From: Clostridium sp. CAG:413
GTDB lineage: Bacteria; Bacillota; Clostridia; Oscillospirales; Acutalibacteraceae
Assembly: GCA_000431775.1 (NCBI GenBank)
Contig: FR888196.1
Coordinates: 1-11,177 of the forward strand
Reading direction: 5' to 3'
Length of the DNA stretch: 11,177 bases
In this document: positions 5,899 to 11,177 of the stretch, piece after piece
Layout: every line of letters begins with the position of its first letter
Numbering within the stretch: the stretch's first letter is position 1
The notes under the pieces: model-generated
Databases searched by the model: none
Seen by the model: the letters and a program-made list of their open reading frames with translations, nothing else
What the model was told of the DNA's origin: nothing
Position numbers and translations under genes: made by a program

Positions 5899-6143
5899 GC
5901 CTCCGCCCCCCTCTCGCTTTCGGGCTCGCCGACAGTTATATTTTTTGCGTCCTCAAGGCGCAATGTCAGCTCGTAGCCCCTTATGCGTATCTCGATAGGG
6001 TCGCCCATGGGCGCCGCCTTTTGCAGCGTCACCCTCGTCCTCGGGATAAGCCCCATGTCAAGCAGGCGACAGCGCAGAGCTCCCTCGCCGCCGACAGCCG
6101 TAATTACCGCAGATTGGCCGATTTTTAATTTGTCAAGCGTCAT
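5895..6143 (-). CDS. feoA: FeoA-type SH3-like ferrous iron transport protein
   Basis: An 82-aa cytoplasmic protein with the FeoA pattern: start MTLDKLKIGQ, then CRLLDMGLIPRTRVTL and GDPIEIRIRGYELTLR. It modulates FeoB. The start at 6143 is chosen because the homology begins there and GGAGG lies just upstream (6152-6148, short spacing of 4 to 5 nt). A longer in-frame start at 6215 would lie in the -35 box of the promoter and is rejected. First gene of the feo operon. Confidence 0.9.
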   Translation of the reverse strand: MTLDKLKIGQSAVITAVGGEGALRCRLLDMGLIPRTRVTLQKAAPMGDPIEIRIRGYELTLRLEDAKNITVGEPESERGAEA

Positions 6144-6162
6144 ATATCCTCCGATAAAAATG

Positions 6163-6176
6163 TTAGTGCAGACTAA
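6163..6176. promoter_or_regulatory. Operator 2, second copy just downstream of the feo start site
   Basis: TTAGT GCAG ACTAA repeats the operator-1 pattern. Both copies share flanking G before and TTT after, and their centres are 27 bp apart. It lies at about +5 to +18 of the transcript. Two spaced dyads suggest cooperative binding of an iron-responsive repressor. Confidence 0.6.
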
Positions 6177-6186
6177 TTTCGATAAT

Positions 6187-6215
6187 ATGTTAGCACGCGC
6201 TAATTTTTTTGTCAA
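6187..6215 (-). promoter_or_regulatory. Promoter of the feoA-feoB operon
   Basis: On the minus strand TTGACA (6215-6210), a 17-bp spacer and TAACAT (6192-6187) predict a start near 6181, about 40 nt before feoA. Confidence 0.75.
6190..6203. promoter_or_regulatory. Operator 1, DtxR/MntR-like dyad overlapping the feo -10
   Basis: TTAGC ACGC GCTAA is an exact dyad covering the spacer and the -10 box, so a bound protein would block RNA polymerase. TTAG...CTAA dyads are the hallmark of DtxR/IdeR/MntR-family metalloregulators. A Fur box is not seen. Confidence 0.65.
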
Positions 6216-6235
6216 GGATTTTCGCCCCTATCCTT

Positions 6236-6275
6236 ATAAAAAAGACGGCCGACGGTGAATCGCAACCGCCGACCG
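6236..6275 (-). terminator. Terminator of the EamA transporter gene
   Basis: On the minus strand a 10-bp stem (CGGTCGGCGG at 6275-6266 with CCGTCGGCCG at 6255-6246, two G-U pairs) is followed by TCTTTTTTA. It lies 27 bases after the stop of the upstream gene and before the feo promoter. Confidence 0.85.
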
Positions 6276-6302
6276 AATTTAATTGCCGAATTGTAATTAT
6301 CC

Positions 6303-7169
6303 TCACGCAAATATTGCCATGGCGAGGGTGCCGGCGAGCATGAGGGTGAGGCCGAGGGTGGCCTTTTTGCTCAGCTTCTCCTTAAAAACGAAGTATGAGA
6401 ATATGACCGTGGGCAGCAGGCTCATTTTATCTATCGGCACCACAACGCTCACGACGCCGTTCTGAATAGCGTAGTAGTAGCAGAGCCACGAGCCGCCCGT
6501 CGCAAGGCCCGAGAGGGCGATGAAGCCCAGCTCTTTTTTATCAAGCGTTTTGAGCTGCGGGAGCTTGCCCTTGATGATGACTATCAGCCACGCCATGACC
6601 AGCACCACCGCCGTGCGGATAGCGGTCGCAAGGTTTGACTCAACGCCCGAGATGCCGACCTTGGCGAGGATAGAGGTCGCGGCGGCGAATACCGCCGAGC
6701 CGACGGCATAGAGCAGGTAGCCCTTGCCGCTTGCGGAATTTTCGGTCTGTTTTTTCTCCACCATGAGCAGCGTGCCGACCCCGAGCAGAGCCGTGCCGAT
6801 GAGCTTCACCGCAAGGTGCTCCGTTTCGCCGAAGCAGATTATCGCGAGCAGCACGGTGAGCACGGTGCTCGACTTATCTATCGGCACGACCTTGTTGACG
6901 TCGCCGAGCGAAAGCGCCTTGAAATAGCATATCCATGACGCGCCTGTCGCAATGCCCGAGAGGGTCAGAAATATCAGCGATTTTGCGCTGATCTGCGATA
7001 TCGAGCCTGCCGAGCCGGAGATGAACACCATTATCCATGAGAATACGAGCACGACCGCCGTGCGGATGGCCGTCGCCACGTCGGAATCCGTCTTGCGGAT
7101 GCCGCACTTAGCGAGGATAGCCGTCAGAGCGGCAAAGACCGCCGAGAACACAGCCGCTGTAAGCCACAT
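6303..7169 (-). CDS. EamA-family (drug/metabolite transporter superfamily) permease
   Basis: A 288-aa, ten-helix membrane protein built from two EamA units. The halves are unusually alike: VATAIRTAVVLV (31-42) repeats as LATAIRTAVVLV (180-191), LSGIATGASWICY (70-82) as LSGLATGGSWLCY (219-231), and VVPIDK (94-99) as VVPIDK (243-248). The start has AGAGG at a good distance. Members export or import small metabolites, but the substrate cannot be told from sequence. The gene lies downstream of a degraded gene and two tiny frames under one promoter (7596-7624). Downstream is its own terminator. The divergent ROK regulator is a possible controller. Confidence 0.88.
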   Translation of the reverse strand: MWLTAAVFSAVFAALTAILAKCGIRKTDSDVATAIRTAVVLVFSWIMVFISGSAGSISQISAKSLIFLTLSGIATGASWICYFKALSLGDVNKVVPIDKSSTVLTVLLAIICFGETEHLAVKLIGTALLGVGTLLMVEKKQTENSASGKGYLLYAVGSAVFAAATSILAKVGISGVESNLATAIRTAVVLVMAWLIVIIKGKLPQLKTLDKKELGFIALSGLATGGSWLCYYYAIQNGVVSVVVPIDKMSLLPTVIFSYFVFKEKLSKKATLGLTLMLAGTLAMAIFA

Positions 7170-7194
7170 AAATAAGACCTCTTTTTATGAATTT

Positions 7195-7269
7195 TCACAC
7201 CCCGCCGAGATAGTCCCGGCGGGCTTTGGCATGTACGCCGCCCTTGCCGCTGAATTTTTGCTCGTTCAT
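7195..7269 (-). CDS. Small basic peptide frame directly upstream of the EamA gene (24 aa)
   Basis: ATG 7269 is preceded by GGAGG (7284-7280) at 10 nt and the frame ends 25 bases before the EamA start. The peptide is polar and basic (MNEQKFSGKGGVHAKARRDY...). Its last codons form one arm and the loop of a GC-rich hairpin. The good ribosome binding site suggests it is translated. It may be a leader peptide, or a new start fused to a deletion scar, since it is in frame with the degraded gene upstream. No family recognised. Confidence 0.35.
   Translation of the reverse strand: MNEQKFSGKGGVHAKARRDYLGGV
7201..7223 (-). promoter_or_regulatory. GC-rich hairpin just upstream of the EamA gene
   Basis: CCCGCCG (7201-7207) and CGGCGGG (7217-7223) pair perfectly. 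No T-tract follows in the transcript direction (GTGTGAAAATTC), so it is not a standard terminator. It lies about 30 nt before the EamA start. Confidence 0.4.
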
Positions 7270-7287
7270 TTTTCTTATTCCTCCGCT

Positions 7288-7478
7288 GCCGAATATCGTG
7301 TGCGGAATGTTGATTATCATCGTGCCGAAGCAGGTGAAGCGACCTATTTGCTCAAGCGTTTCGACGAGCTTGTTTTGGTATTTGTTTTCAAAGCCGTCCT
7401 GCATTTGGCGGCGAAAATGATATTCGGTATCATAATGATGACGATGAAAATAAGGCCGTAGAGATTGAACCGTTTCAT
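7288..7478 (-). pseudogene. Frameshifted and truncated small membrane protein gene
   Basis: The first frame from ATG 7478 reads MKRFNLYGLIFIVIIMIPNI IFAAKC, a membrane helix start resembling a conserved hypothetical family of Firmicutes that continues '(K)DGFENKY-NK...EQIGRF-CFG-MI-NIP'. That continuation is present (QDGFENKYQNK...EQIGRFTCFGTMIINIP) but in another frame, entered near 7405 where one base appears to be missing after AAATGCA. The similarity also stops at about 7288, so the C-terminal half is lost. The ATG overlaps the stop of the preceding small frame as ATGA. Family resemblance is from memory and needs a search. A sequencing error could explain the frameshift but not the truncation. 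Confidence 0.6.
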
Positions 7479-7558
7479 TTGTTTTGAGTTCTCCATTCCT
7501 TGCCGTCGAACCAATGAAAATTCTCGCTCAGAGCGTCGTCGGTGAATACCTCCAGCAT
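7475..7558 (-). CDS. Short acidic frame coupled to the degraded gene (27 aa), probably a remnant
   Basis: From ATG 7558 the frame reads MLEVFTDDALSENFHWFDGK and ends in EWRTQNK, with its TGA overlapping the next ATG (ATGA, 7475-7478). A GAGGG lies 10 nt before the ATG. Codons upstream stay open to a TAA in the promoter region and read like more of the same protein (HIVEFSEGFAE), so this is more likely the C-terminal scar of a deleted gene that still has its promoter-proximal position. No family recognised. Confidence 0.35.
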   Translation of the reverse strand: MLEVFTDDALSENFHWFDGKEWRTQNK

Positions 7559-7595
7559 CTCGGCGAAGCCCTCGCTGAATTCGACTATGTGTTAT

Positions 7596-7624
7596 ATTAT
7601 ACACCCTGCCCCGCAGGATTTCAA
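7596..7624 (-). promoter_or_regulatory. Promoter reading leftwards towards the EamA gene
   Basis: Minus-strand TTGAAA (7624-7619), 17-bp spacer and TATAAT (7601-7596). The spacer contains an exact dyad, CCTGC CCC GCAGG (7605-7617), which could be an operator. It is divergent from the ROK promoter, with about 74 bp between the two -35 boxes. Confidence 0.65.
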
Positions 7625-7698
7625 TGCGCCGAAGGGCGGCGAAAGATAAACTCTGCGAATATTCCGCAAAAACCGCCGAAACAAATAACTCTTAGCTA

Positions 7699-7727
7699 TT
7701 GACAAGCCGCACGATAATGCGTATAAT
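7699..7727 (+). promoter_or_regulatory. Consensus promoter of the ROK regulator
   Basis: TTGACA (7699-7704), 17-bp spacer, TATAAT (7722-7727): a perfect sigma-A promoter. A gene with so strong a promoter usually needs repression, and a dyad overlaps its start. Confidence 0.85.
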
Positions 7728-7747
7728 TAGTAACGAAGTGTTATTAA
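7727..7747. promoter_or_regulatory. Dyad at the ROK gene start site, possible autoregulatory operator
   Basis: TTAGTAAC (7727-7734) and GTTATTAA (7740-7747) match as inverted repeats at 7 of 8 positions around GAAGT. The site covers the end of the -10 box and +1, a repressor position. Binding by the ROK protein itself is inference. Confidence 0.45.
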
Positions 7748-7769
7748 ATGTGAGAGGGGTAACAGCTTA

Positions 7770-8738
7770 ATGCAGGAGAAATCGGATATTTCCTCGGTGC
7801 GCCGCTCAAATTTTCTCGCGGTCAGCGGGTATTTGCGCCGCCGCGAGTCTGCCACCATACCGCAGCTCGCCGAAGAAACAGGTCTGAGCCTGCCCACCGT
7901 CACCCGTGCGATAAACAGCGGCATCACCCTGAGGATATTTACTTCATGCGGCATTTGCGACTCCGACCGCGGCCGCAAGGCTGTCTCCTATGCCATCAAT
8001 CCCGACTTTATGCATTGCGCCATCATCTATTTTTTCTCGGACACGCTTCATTTTGATGTGTTTGATTTTTGCTTCAAGCGCTTGTTTGAATACAAATGCG
8101 AGATAAACGACGATAACGCTCTCGAAACTCTCGATTTTGCGGTCAAAAAATCCTTGACCGCCGACCCGCTCATCGGCTTTTATGCTTTCGGAGTGCCGGG
8201 TCATGTGCTTGATAATATGATAGTCCGCTCGTGGCGCTTCCCGAGCCTTGAGGGCATTGATCTTAAGGAGCGCTTCGCCGAGATGACGGGTAAGCCGGTT
8301 TTAATTGAAAACAATATGCGTGCCGCCGTCACGGGCGCCAAGATGTATTTGCCCGATTTTGACTGCGAGACAGTCGCCGCATATACATACGGCACCAAGA
8401 AATACGGGCTCGGCGTATCGGTCAACGGCGATATTCTCAGGGGCGCAAGGGGCAAGGCGGGCGATATCGGCAAAATATTCACCCCTATGGCTGACCGTCA
8501 AAATCTTGAGTTTTACTCATATCAGCTTCGGGCGATAATATCCGTGCTCGACCCCGACCGCATCGTTCTCTACCCCACCGATGACGGCTGTACCTTTGAT
8601 ATGCTGGTCGATAAAGCCGCCGAGTGCTTCGGCGAGGAGATACGCAGCAGGTTTGTGAGGAACTGCGACCTTTATACGGACTGCCTTTCGGGGCTGCTGT
8701 GGCTCTTTAACGACGAGCTGAAAACGGCCTTTGAATAA
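7770..8738 (+). CDS. ROK-family transcriptional regulator with degenerate sugar-kinase motifs
   Basis: A 322-aa DNA-binding regulator. An N-terminal winged helix-turn-helix (TIPQLAEETGLSLPTVTRAI, residues 29-48) resembles the DNA-binding part of NagC/XylR-type ROK repressors. The remainder is a ROK-like fold: FYAFGVPGHV, KPVLIENNMRAAVTGA and YGLGVSVNGDILRGARGKAGDIG. The catalytic Asp normally found after Glu-Asn is Asn (ENN, 180-182), and the zinc site CxCGxxGC that should follow the GxxGDIG region is missing, so it is a regulator, not a kinase, and its effector pocket may differ from classical sugar-binding ROKs. GAGAGGGG lies 10 nt before the ATG. The divergent neighbour is the EamA operon, a possible target. 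Confidence 0.85.
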   Translation: MQEKSDISSVRRSNFLAVSGYLRRRESATIPQLAEETGLSLPTVTRAINSGITLRIFTSCGICDSDRGRKAVSYAINPDFMHCAIIYFFSDTLHFDVFDFCFKRLFEYKCEINDDNALETLDFAVKKSLTADPLIGFYAFGVPGHVLDNMIVRSWRFPSLEGIDLKERFAEMTGKPVLIENNMRAAVTGAKMYLPDFDCETVAAYTYGTKKYGLGVSVNGDILRGARGKAGDIGKIFTPMADRQNLEFYSYQLRAIISVLDPDRIVLYPTDDGCTFDMLVDKAAECFGEEIRSRFVRNCDLYTDCLSGLLWLFNDELKTAFE

Positions 8739-8750
8739 AAGGCCGTTTTT
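8721..8750 (+). terminator. Terminator of the ROK gene
   Basis: AAAACGGCCTTT (8721-8732) pairs with AAAGGCCGTTTT (8738-8749). The left arm is inside the coding region and the stop codon lies at the edge of the loop, an economical arrangement. Confidence 0.9.
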
Positions 8751-8758
8751 ATACGGGC

Positions 8759-8783
8759 AATTATTAACGATTCATTATTAATT
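8759..8783. repeat. AT-rich near-palindromic repeat, copy 1
   Basis: A 25-bp AT-rich unit starting AATTATTAAC and ending TTATTAATT, matching copy 2 (8873-8897) at 22 of 25 positions in direct orientation. Each copy is itself close to palindromic. Confidence 0.55.
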
Positions 8784-8834
8784 GCTCTTTACGAATTATA
8801 TCGGCGGCTGTAGACACAGCAACCAACCGCATTC

Positions 8835-8863
8835 AAAACGACCCCTGCACAGCGGTCGTTTTT
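8835..8863 (+). terminator. Second terminator in the ROK-to-8986 gap
   Basis: AAAACGACC (8835-8843) pairs with GGTCGTTTT (8854-8862) around a 10-nt loop, followed by TTTATAAAA. No gene precedes it: between 8751 and 8834 I see only repeat copy 1 and no credible reading frame. It may be a backup terminator, end a small RNA, or belong to a small inserted element bounded by the two repeats. Confidence 0.75.
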
Positions 8864-8872
8864 ATAAAAGGA

Positions 8873-8897
8873 AATTAATAACGAATGATTATTAATT
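8873..8897. repeat. AT-rich near-palindromic repeat, copy 2
   Basis: The counterpart of 8759-8783, starting AATTAATAAC and ending TTATTAATT. The two copies bracket the terminator at 8835-8863. From here to 8985 I see only a weak promoter candidate (TATAAA, 8957-8962, without a good -35) and the next gene's ribosome binding site. Confidence 0.55.
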
Positions 8898-8985
8898 TAT
8901 CTTTAGAAATTCGGAGAGAGGAGGCGCGCCACGTTAGCTCGGCACCCTTTAATCAATATAAAACATTAAACTAAGGAGAACGAAA

Positions 8986-9432
8986 ATGAAAAACTTCAAA
9001 AAATCATTGAGCATTTTCATGGCGCTGTGCATGATGCCGGTCTCTGTTCAGTGCATCAGCGCATTCGCCACAGCAGATTCACTTGCAAAGCTCGAAGAGG
9101 ATGTGACCGCATTCGACGGCAAGCTCTCGGTCGCAGAGCCCGACGACACAAGGGAGCAGGCGAAGCTGCGCCGCAAGGCAATGAAAGAGGCGAGCAAGCA
9201 GCGCAATATCTACGGCAATGTCGCCGCGCCTTATCTCTCCGCCGTGCGTACCATCGAGCTTTATGAGGGCTACAACGACCTTGACGAGATAATCAGCAAC
9301 TATGACGATGTCGTCAACGAGCGCAACGCCCGCCACGAAAGAGAAAGAAAAGAAAAAGAAGCGACCATGGCTGCCCGTGCCCTCGACAGAGAGCAGAGAC
9401 AGCAGCAAAAGAAGCTCAGAAAAGCGAAATAA
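8986..9432 (+). CDS. Small exported, highly charged protein of unknown function
   Basis: A 148-aa protein with AAGGAG 7 nt before ATG 8986. Residues 1 to about 28 form a classical signal peptide (KNFKK, then a hydrophobic SIFMALCMMPVSVQCISAFA with likely cleavage after AFA). There is no lipobox at the cleavage point. The mature part is almost wholly helical by composition. An acidic middle (LEEDVTAFDG, YNDLDEIISNYDD) gives way after residue 112 to a very basic Arg/Lys/Glu/Gln-rich tail (NARHERERKEKEA ... LRKAK) that probably forms a single charged helix or coiled coil. No enzymatic motif is visible and I do not recognise the family. It is a one-gene unit ended by a terminator, so context gives no clue. 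Confidence 0.75.
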   Translation: MKNFKKSLSIFMALCMMPVSVQCISAFATADSLAKLEEDVTAFDGKLSVAEPDDTREQAKLRRKAMKEASKQRNIYGNVAAPYLSAVRTIELYEGYNDLDEIISNYDDVVNERNARHERERKEKEATMAARALDREQRQQQKKLRKAK

Positions 9433-9447
9433 CAGCAAAAAAGAAAG

Positions 9448-9480
9448 CAGGCTTGGCAGATTTAACTGCCGAGCCTGTTT
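9448..9480. terminator. Bidirectional terminator between the exported protein and the MFS gene
   Basis: CAGGCTTGGCAG (9448-9459) pairs with CTGCCGAGCCTG (9466-9477), one G-U. TTTCGTT follows on the plus strand and CTTTCTTTTTTG on the minus strand, so it serves both convergent genes, more strongly on the minus side. Confidence 0.85.
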
Positions 9481-9498
9481 CGTTATATTATATTCAGT

Positions 9499-10716
9499 TT
9501 ACCCGTGCTTTTTATTCACCGCAAGGCTGACGGCGCAAATGACCGCGGCAACGGCGCAAACGCCGAGCATGAGCAGGAATACCGGGCTCCAGCCGCGAGA
9601 TTGCGACAGCGCGCCGAGCGAGTATGAGGCGGTCGTGCTGCCGACATAGCAGAATGTATTCAGCAGCCCCGCCGCAAAGCCCGCGTTCATCAGTCGGCGG
9701 ATATCGAGCGGGAATACGCTGGTGATGACGTTGTTGATCATCGCCATAGTGCAGGATACGCCGATGAAGCAGACCATTATCATCACGATGCTGTGCAGCT
9801 TCAGCGAGAGCAAAATACCGCCGCAGAGCAGTGCGGACGCAATGAAAAACAGCATATTCATCATCGAATGCGAGATGATGACGGAGTGTATCTTCTTAAC
9901 GAGCATCGCGCCGAAGGTCGCAACAAGCGGCAGCAGCAGGGTGAGCATTATCGAGAAGGACTGCGAAACGCCGAATTCCTCATACAGCACGGAGGTGACC
10001 CAAGTGTTCACACCGTCTTTGACGAAGCCGTTGACTATGCCGCAAAGGCAGGTTATCGCTATCGTCATCGCCATCACGGCGCCGAGCTTGCCACGGCGAC
10101 CGCTCTCGGCAGTCTCGACCTGCGTCGGCTTATGCGACGGGCCGAAGAGCGCAAGCCAAATCCCCGCAGTGACGAGCAATACAACGGTCGCGAACGCAAA
10201 CATCCCGCGCCAATTGCCGAGTTTCACAAACAGCGCCGAGAAGCCGTAGGCAAAGAACGTGCCCGCAACGCTCGTGGTGCTCATAACGAGGATAGCCCTC
10301 GGCATCATTTCCTCCGAGACAAGTTCGGATATGGTCTTGATGAGCGTGCTCCACAGCACGGACTGCACCATGCCGTTCGCAAGCCAGATATATTTCATTA
10401 TCGCAATGTCGGAGCAGAACGCCATCGCCAGGTTGAGCATCGACGATATGCCGAGCGAGAGCGCTATCATCAGCTTTGAGTTATAATGCTTTGAGAGAAC
10501 GCCGTTGACGAGCTGACCTGCGCCGTAGGCGAAGAAGAAGCAGGAGCTGACAAGCCCCGCCTGAGCCTTCGTGACCCCGAGATCCGAGATTATCGCAACT
10601 ATCGAGGCGCTGAAATTCAGCCTGCCGACATAGGCCATGGCGTACGCCAGCCAGCAGATAAAAATTATCCTTTTGTCCCGCCGCAAAACCGCTTCACGGG
10701 TGAGCGTCTGTTCCAT
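9499..10716 (-). CDS. MFS transporter, organophosphate:phosphate antiporter (GlpT/UhpT)-like
   Basis: A 405-aa, twelve-helix membrane protein. The first helix segment WLAYAMAYVGRLNFSASI with its conserved Arg, and the following DLGVTKAQAGLVSSCFFFAYGAGQLVNG, are typical of the OPA branch of the major facilitator superfamily, whose members exchange glycerol-3-phosphate or hexose phosphates for phosphate. A cytoplasmic loop (SHKPTQVETAESGRRGK) separates the two six-helix halves. It is somewhat shorter than GlpT (about 450 aa), and the substrate-specific residues cannot be assigned, so the substrate is open. AGGGAAG lies 7 nt before the ATG. It is preceded by its own promoter right after the MATE gene. 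Confidence 0.85.
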   Translation of the reverse strand: MEQTLTREAVLRRDKRIIFICWLAYAMAYVGRLNFSASIVAIISDLGVTKAQAGLVSSCFFFAYGAGQLVNGVLSKHYNSKLMIALSLGISSMLNLAMAFCSDIAIMKYIWLANGMVQSVLWSTLIKTISELVSEEMMPRAILVMSTTSVAGTFFAYGFSALFVKLGNWRGMFAFATVVLLVTAGIWLALFGPSHKPTQVETAESGRRGKLGAVMAMTIAITCLCGIVNGFVKDGVNTWVTSVLYEEFGVSQSFSIMLTLLLPLVATFGAMLVKKIHSVIISHSMMNMLFFIASALLCGGILLSLKLHSIVMIMVCFIGVSCTMAMINNVITSVFPLDIRRLMNAGFAAGLLNTFCYVGSTTASYSLGALSQSRGWSPVFLLMLGVCAVAAVICAVSLAVNKKHG

Positions 10717-10754
10717 TCGATCGCTTCCCTATATTAATATAAAGTGATTGATAT

Positions 10755-10783
10755 AGTTTAGCACTTCGGCGCCGTAAGGTCAA
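10755..10783 (-). promoter_or_regulatory. Promoter of the MFS gene
   Basis: Minus-strand TTGACC (10783-10778), 17-bp spacer, TAAACT (10760-10755). The downstream leader contains an exact 12-bp palindrome TATATTAATATA (10730-10741), a possible operator. The -35 lies only 15 bases after the MATE stop codon. Confidence 0.6.
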
Positions 10784-10798
10784 GGCAGTCGACGGATT

Positions 10799-11177
10799 TT
10801 AAGCATTTTTCTCCCGCAATTTTTTAAGCGCCTTGCGGAATCGGCTCGCAAAGAGTATTCCCGTGCAGGAGACGGCGATGATATCGGCGAAAGGCTCCGC
10901 CGTATAGACCGCCATGGTCTGATCGGCGATAACGTGCGGCAGGATATAGATCAGCGGCAGCAGGAGCACGAATTTACGCAGCACCGCGACCGAAATCGAG
11001 CAAACGGCGTTGCCGATGGATACAAACGTCATCTGGCAGGCGATCTGAATTCCGAAGATAAAGAGCACCGCGCAGTAGATACGCAGCGCCTTCGCCGCGA
11101 AGGCTACAAGCTCGGCGTCGGACGTGAATATCTTGGCAAAGACGGCGGGGAAGAGCATTATGCAGCCCCACAGCAGG
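10799..11177 (-). CDS. MATE-family multidrug/toxin efflux protein, C-terminal part (5' end outside the window)
   Basis: The frame is open to the window edge and reads LLWGCIMLFPAVFAKIFTSD AELVAFAAKALRIYCAVLF, then a helix with SIGNA (the usual 'F-x-x-x-G-x-x' of MATE helix 10), and ends with a basic tail LKKLREKNA. The 'lF-tsD-e-v...a...lri....' pattern is characteristic of the second half of NorM/DinF-type MATE proteins, which export cationic compounds with a Na+ or H+ gradient. About 125 residues are visible of an expected 440 to 460. No terminator is seen before the MFS gene, so some read-through is possible. Confidence 0.85.
   Translation of the reverse strand, partial: LLWGCIMLFPAVFAKIFTSDAELVAFAAKALRIYCAVLFIFGIQIACQMTFVSIGNAVCSISVAVLRKFVLLLPLIYILPHVIADQTMAVYTAEPFADIIAVSCTGILFASRFRKALKKLREKNA

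Noticed and set aside
6144..6215. Upstream ATG start for feoA at 6215
   Set aside because: It coincides with the -35 box and precedes the predicted transcription start; FeoA homology begins at 6143 with GGAGG just before it.
6952..7461. 169-codon plus-strand frame across the EamA start and the degraded genes
   Set aside because: Overlaps the EamA coding region in antisense and lacks a credible start or homology.
9793..10479. 228-codon plus-strand reading frame within the MFS gene
   Set aside because: Composition (Arg/Glu/His/Gln-rich) is typical of the antisense of hydrophobic codons; the MFS frame explains the region.
1..11177. CRISPR array, tRNA or rRNA genes
   Set aside because: No regularly spaced direct repeats, and no tRNA TTCRANY-type arm with a cloverleaf or rRNA sequence, was recognised.

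Overview
The window looks like a chromosomal segment of a gut-type, moderately GC-rich Firmicute, probably class Clostridia (an Oscillospiraceae/Ruminococcaceae-like relative). The reasons are AGGAGG-type ribosome binding sites, TTGACA/TATAAT promoters with 17-bp spacers, FeoA-FeoB with the Firmicute-type Cys-rich Feo-associated peptide, an NlpA-type MetQ lipoprotein, and many ATGA-coupled genes. No 16S gene or other phylogenetic marker is present, so this placement is inference.

Layout, left to right. (1) 1-375: the 3' end of an IS3-family insertion sequence, followed by the 3' tail of an interrupted membrane-type gene and its terminator. (2) 376-1037: a long regulatory leader with two promoters, several dyads, two short reading frames rich in Met and Cys codons, and a Rho-independent terminator between them. 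(3) 1038-3714: a metQ-metN-metI methionine ABC importer operon. Its binding protein is the main discovery. All the usual MetQ motifs are present, but the two halves are in reversed order: the protein is a circular permutant, with the lipoprotein signal peptide now joined to what is normally the second half. (4) 3722-6215, minus strand: a feoA-feoB-small Cys-rich protein operon for ferrous iron uptake, with ATGA overlaps at both junctions and two copies of a DtxR/MntR-like dyad at the promoter. (5) 6236-7624, minus strand: an EamA/DMT-type transporter preceded by decayed or very small reading frames, one of them frameshifted, under a good promoter. (6) 7699-8750: a ROK-family transcriptional regulator, divergently transcribed, with a consensus promoter and a dyad at the start site. 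(7) 8751-8985: AT-rich near-palindromic repeats flanking a terminator. (8) 8986-9432: a small exported, highly charged protein of unknown function. (9) 9448-11177, minus strand: an MFS transporter of the OPA (GlpT/UhpT-like) type, and the C-terminal part of a MATE efflux protein cut by the window edge.

How the parts fit. The Met importer appears to be controlled at several layers: promoter dyads, a possible attenuator whose leader peptide would read Met/Cys-tRNA charging, an intercistronic hairpin that could favour metQ mRNA, and a methionine-sensing NIL domain on MetN. No S-box (SAM-I) riboswitch or T-box was recognised in the leader, which would be the more usual solutions in Firmicutes. 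The Feo operon carries operator-like sites expected for iron repression. The ROK regulator and EamA transporter are divergent neighbours, so the regulator may control the transporter, but this is only contextual.
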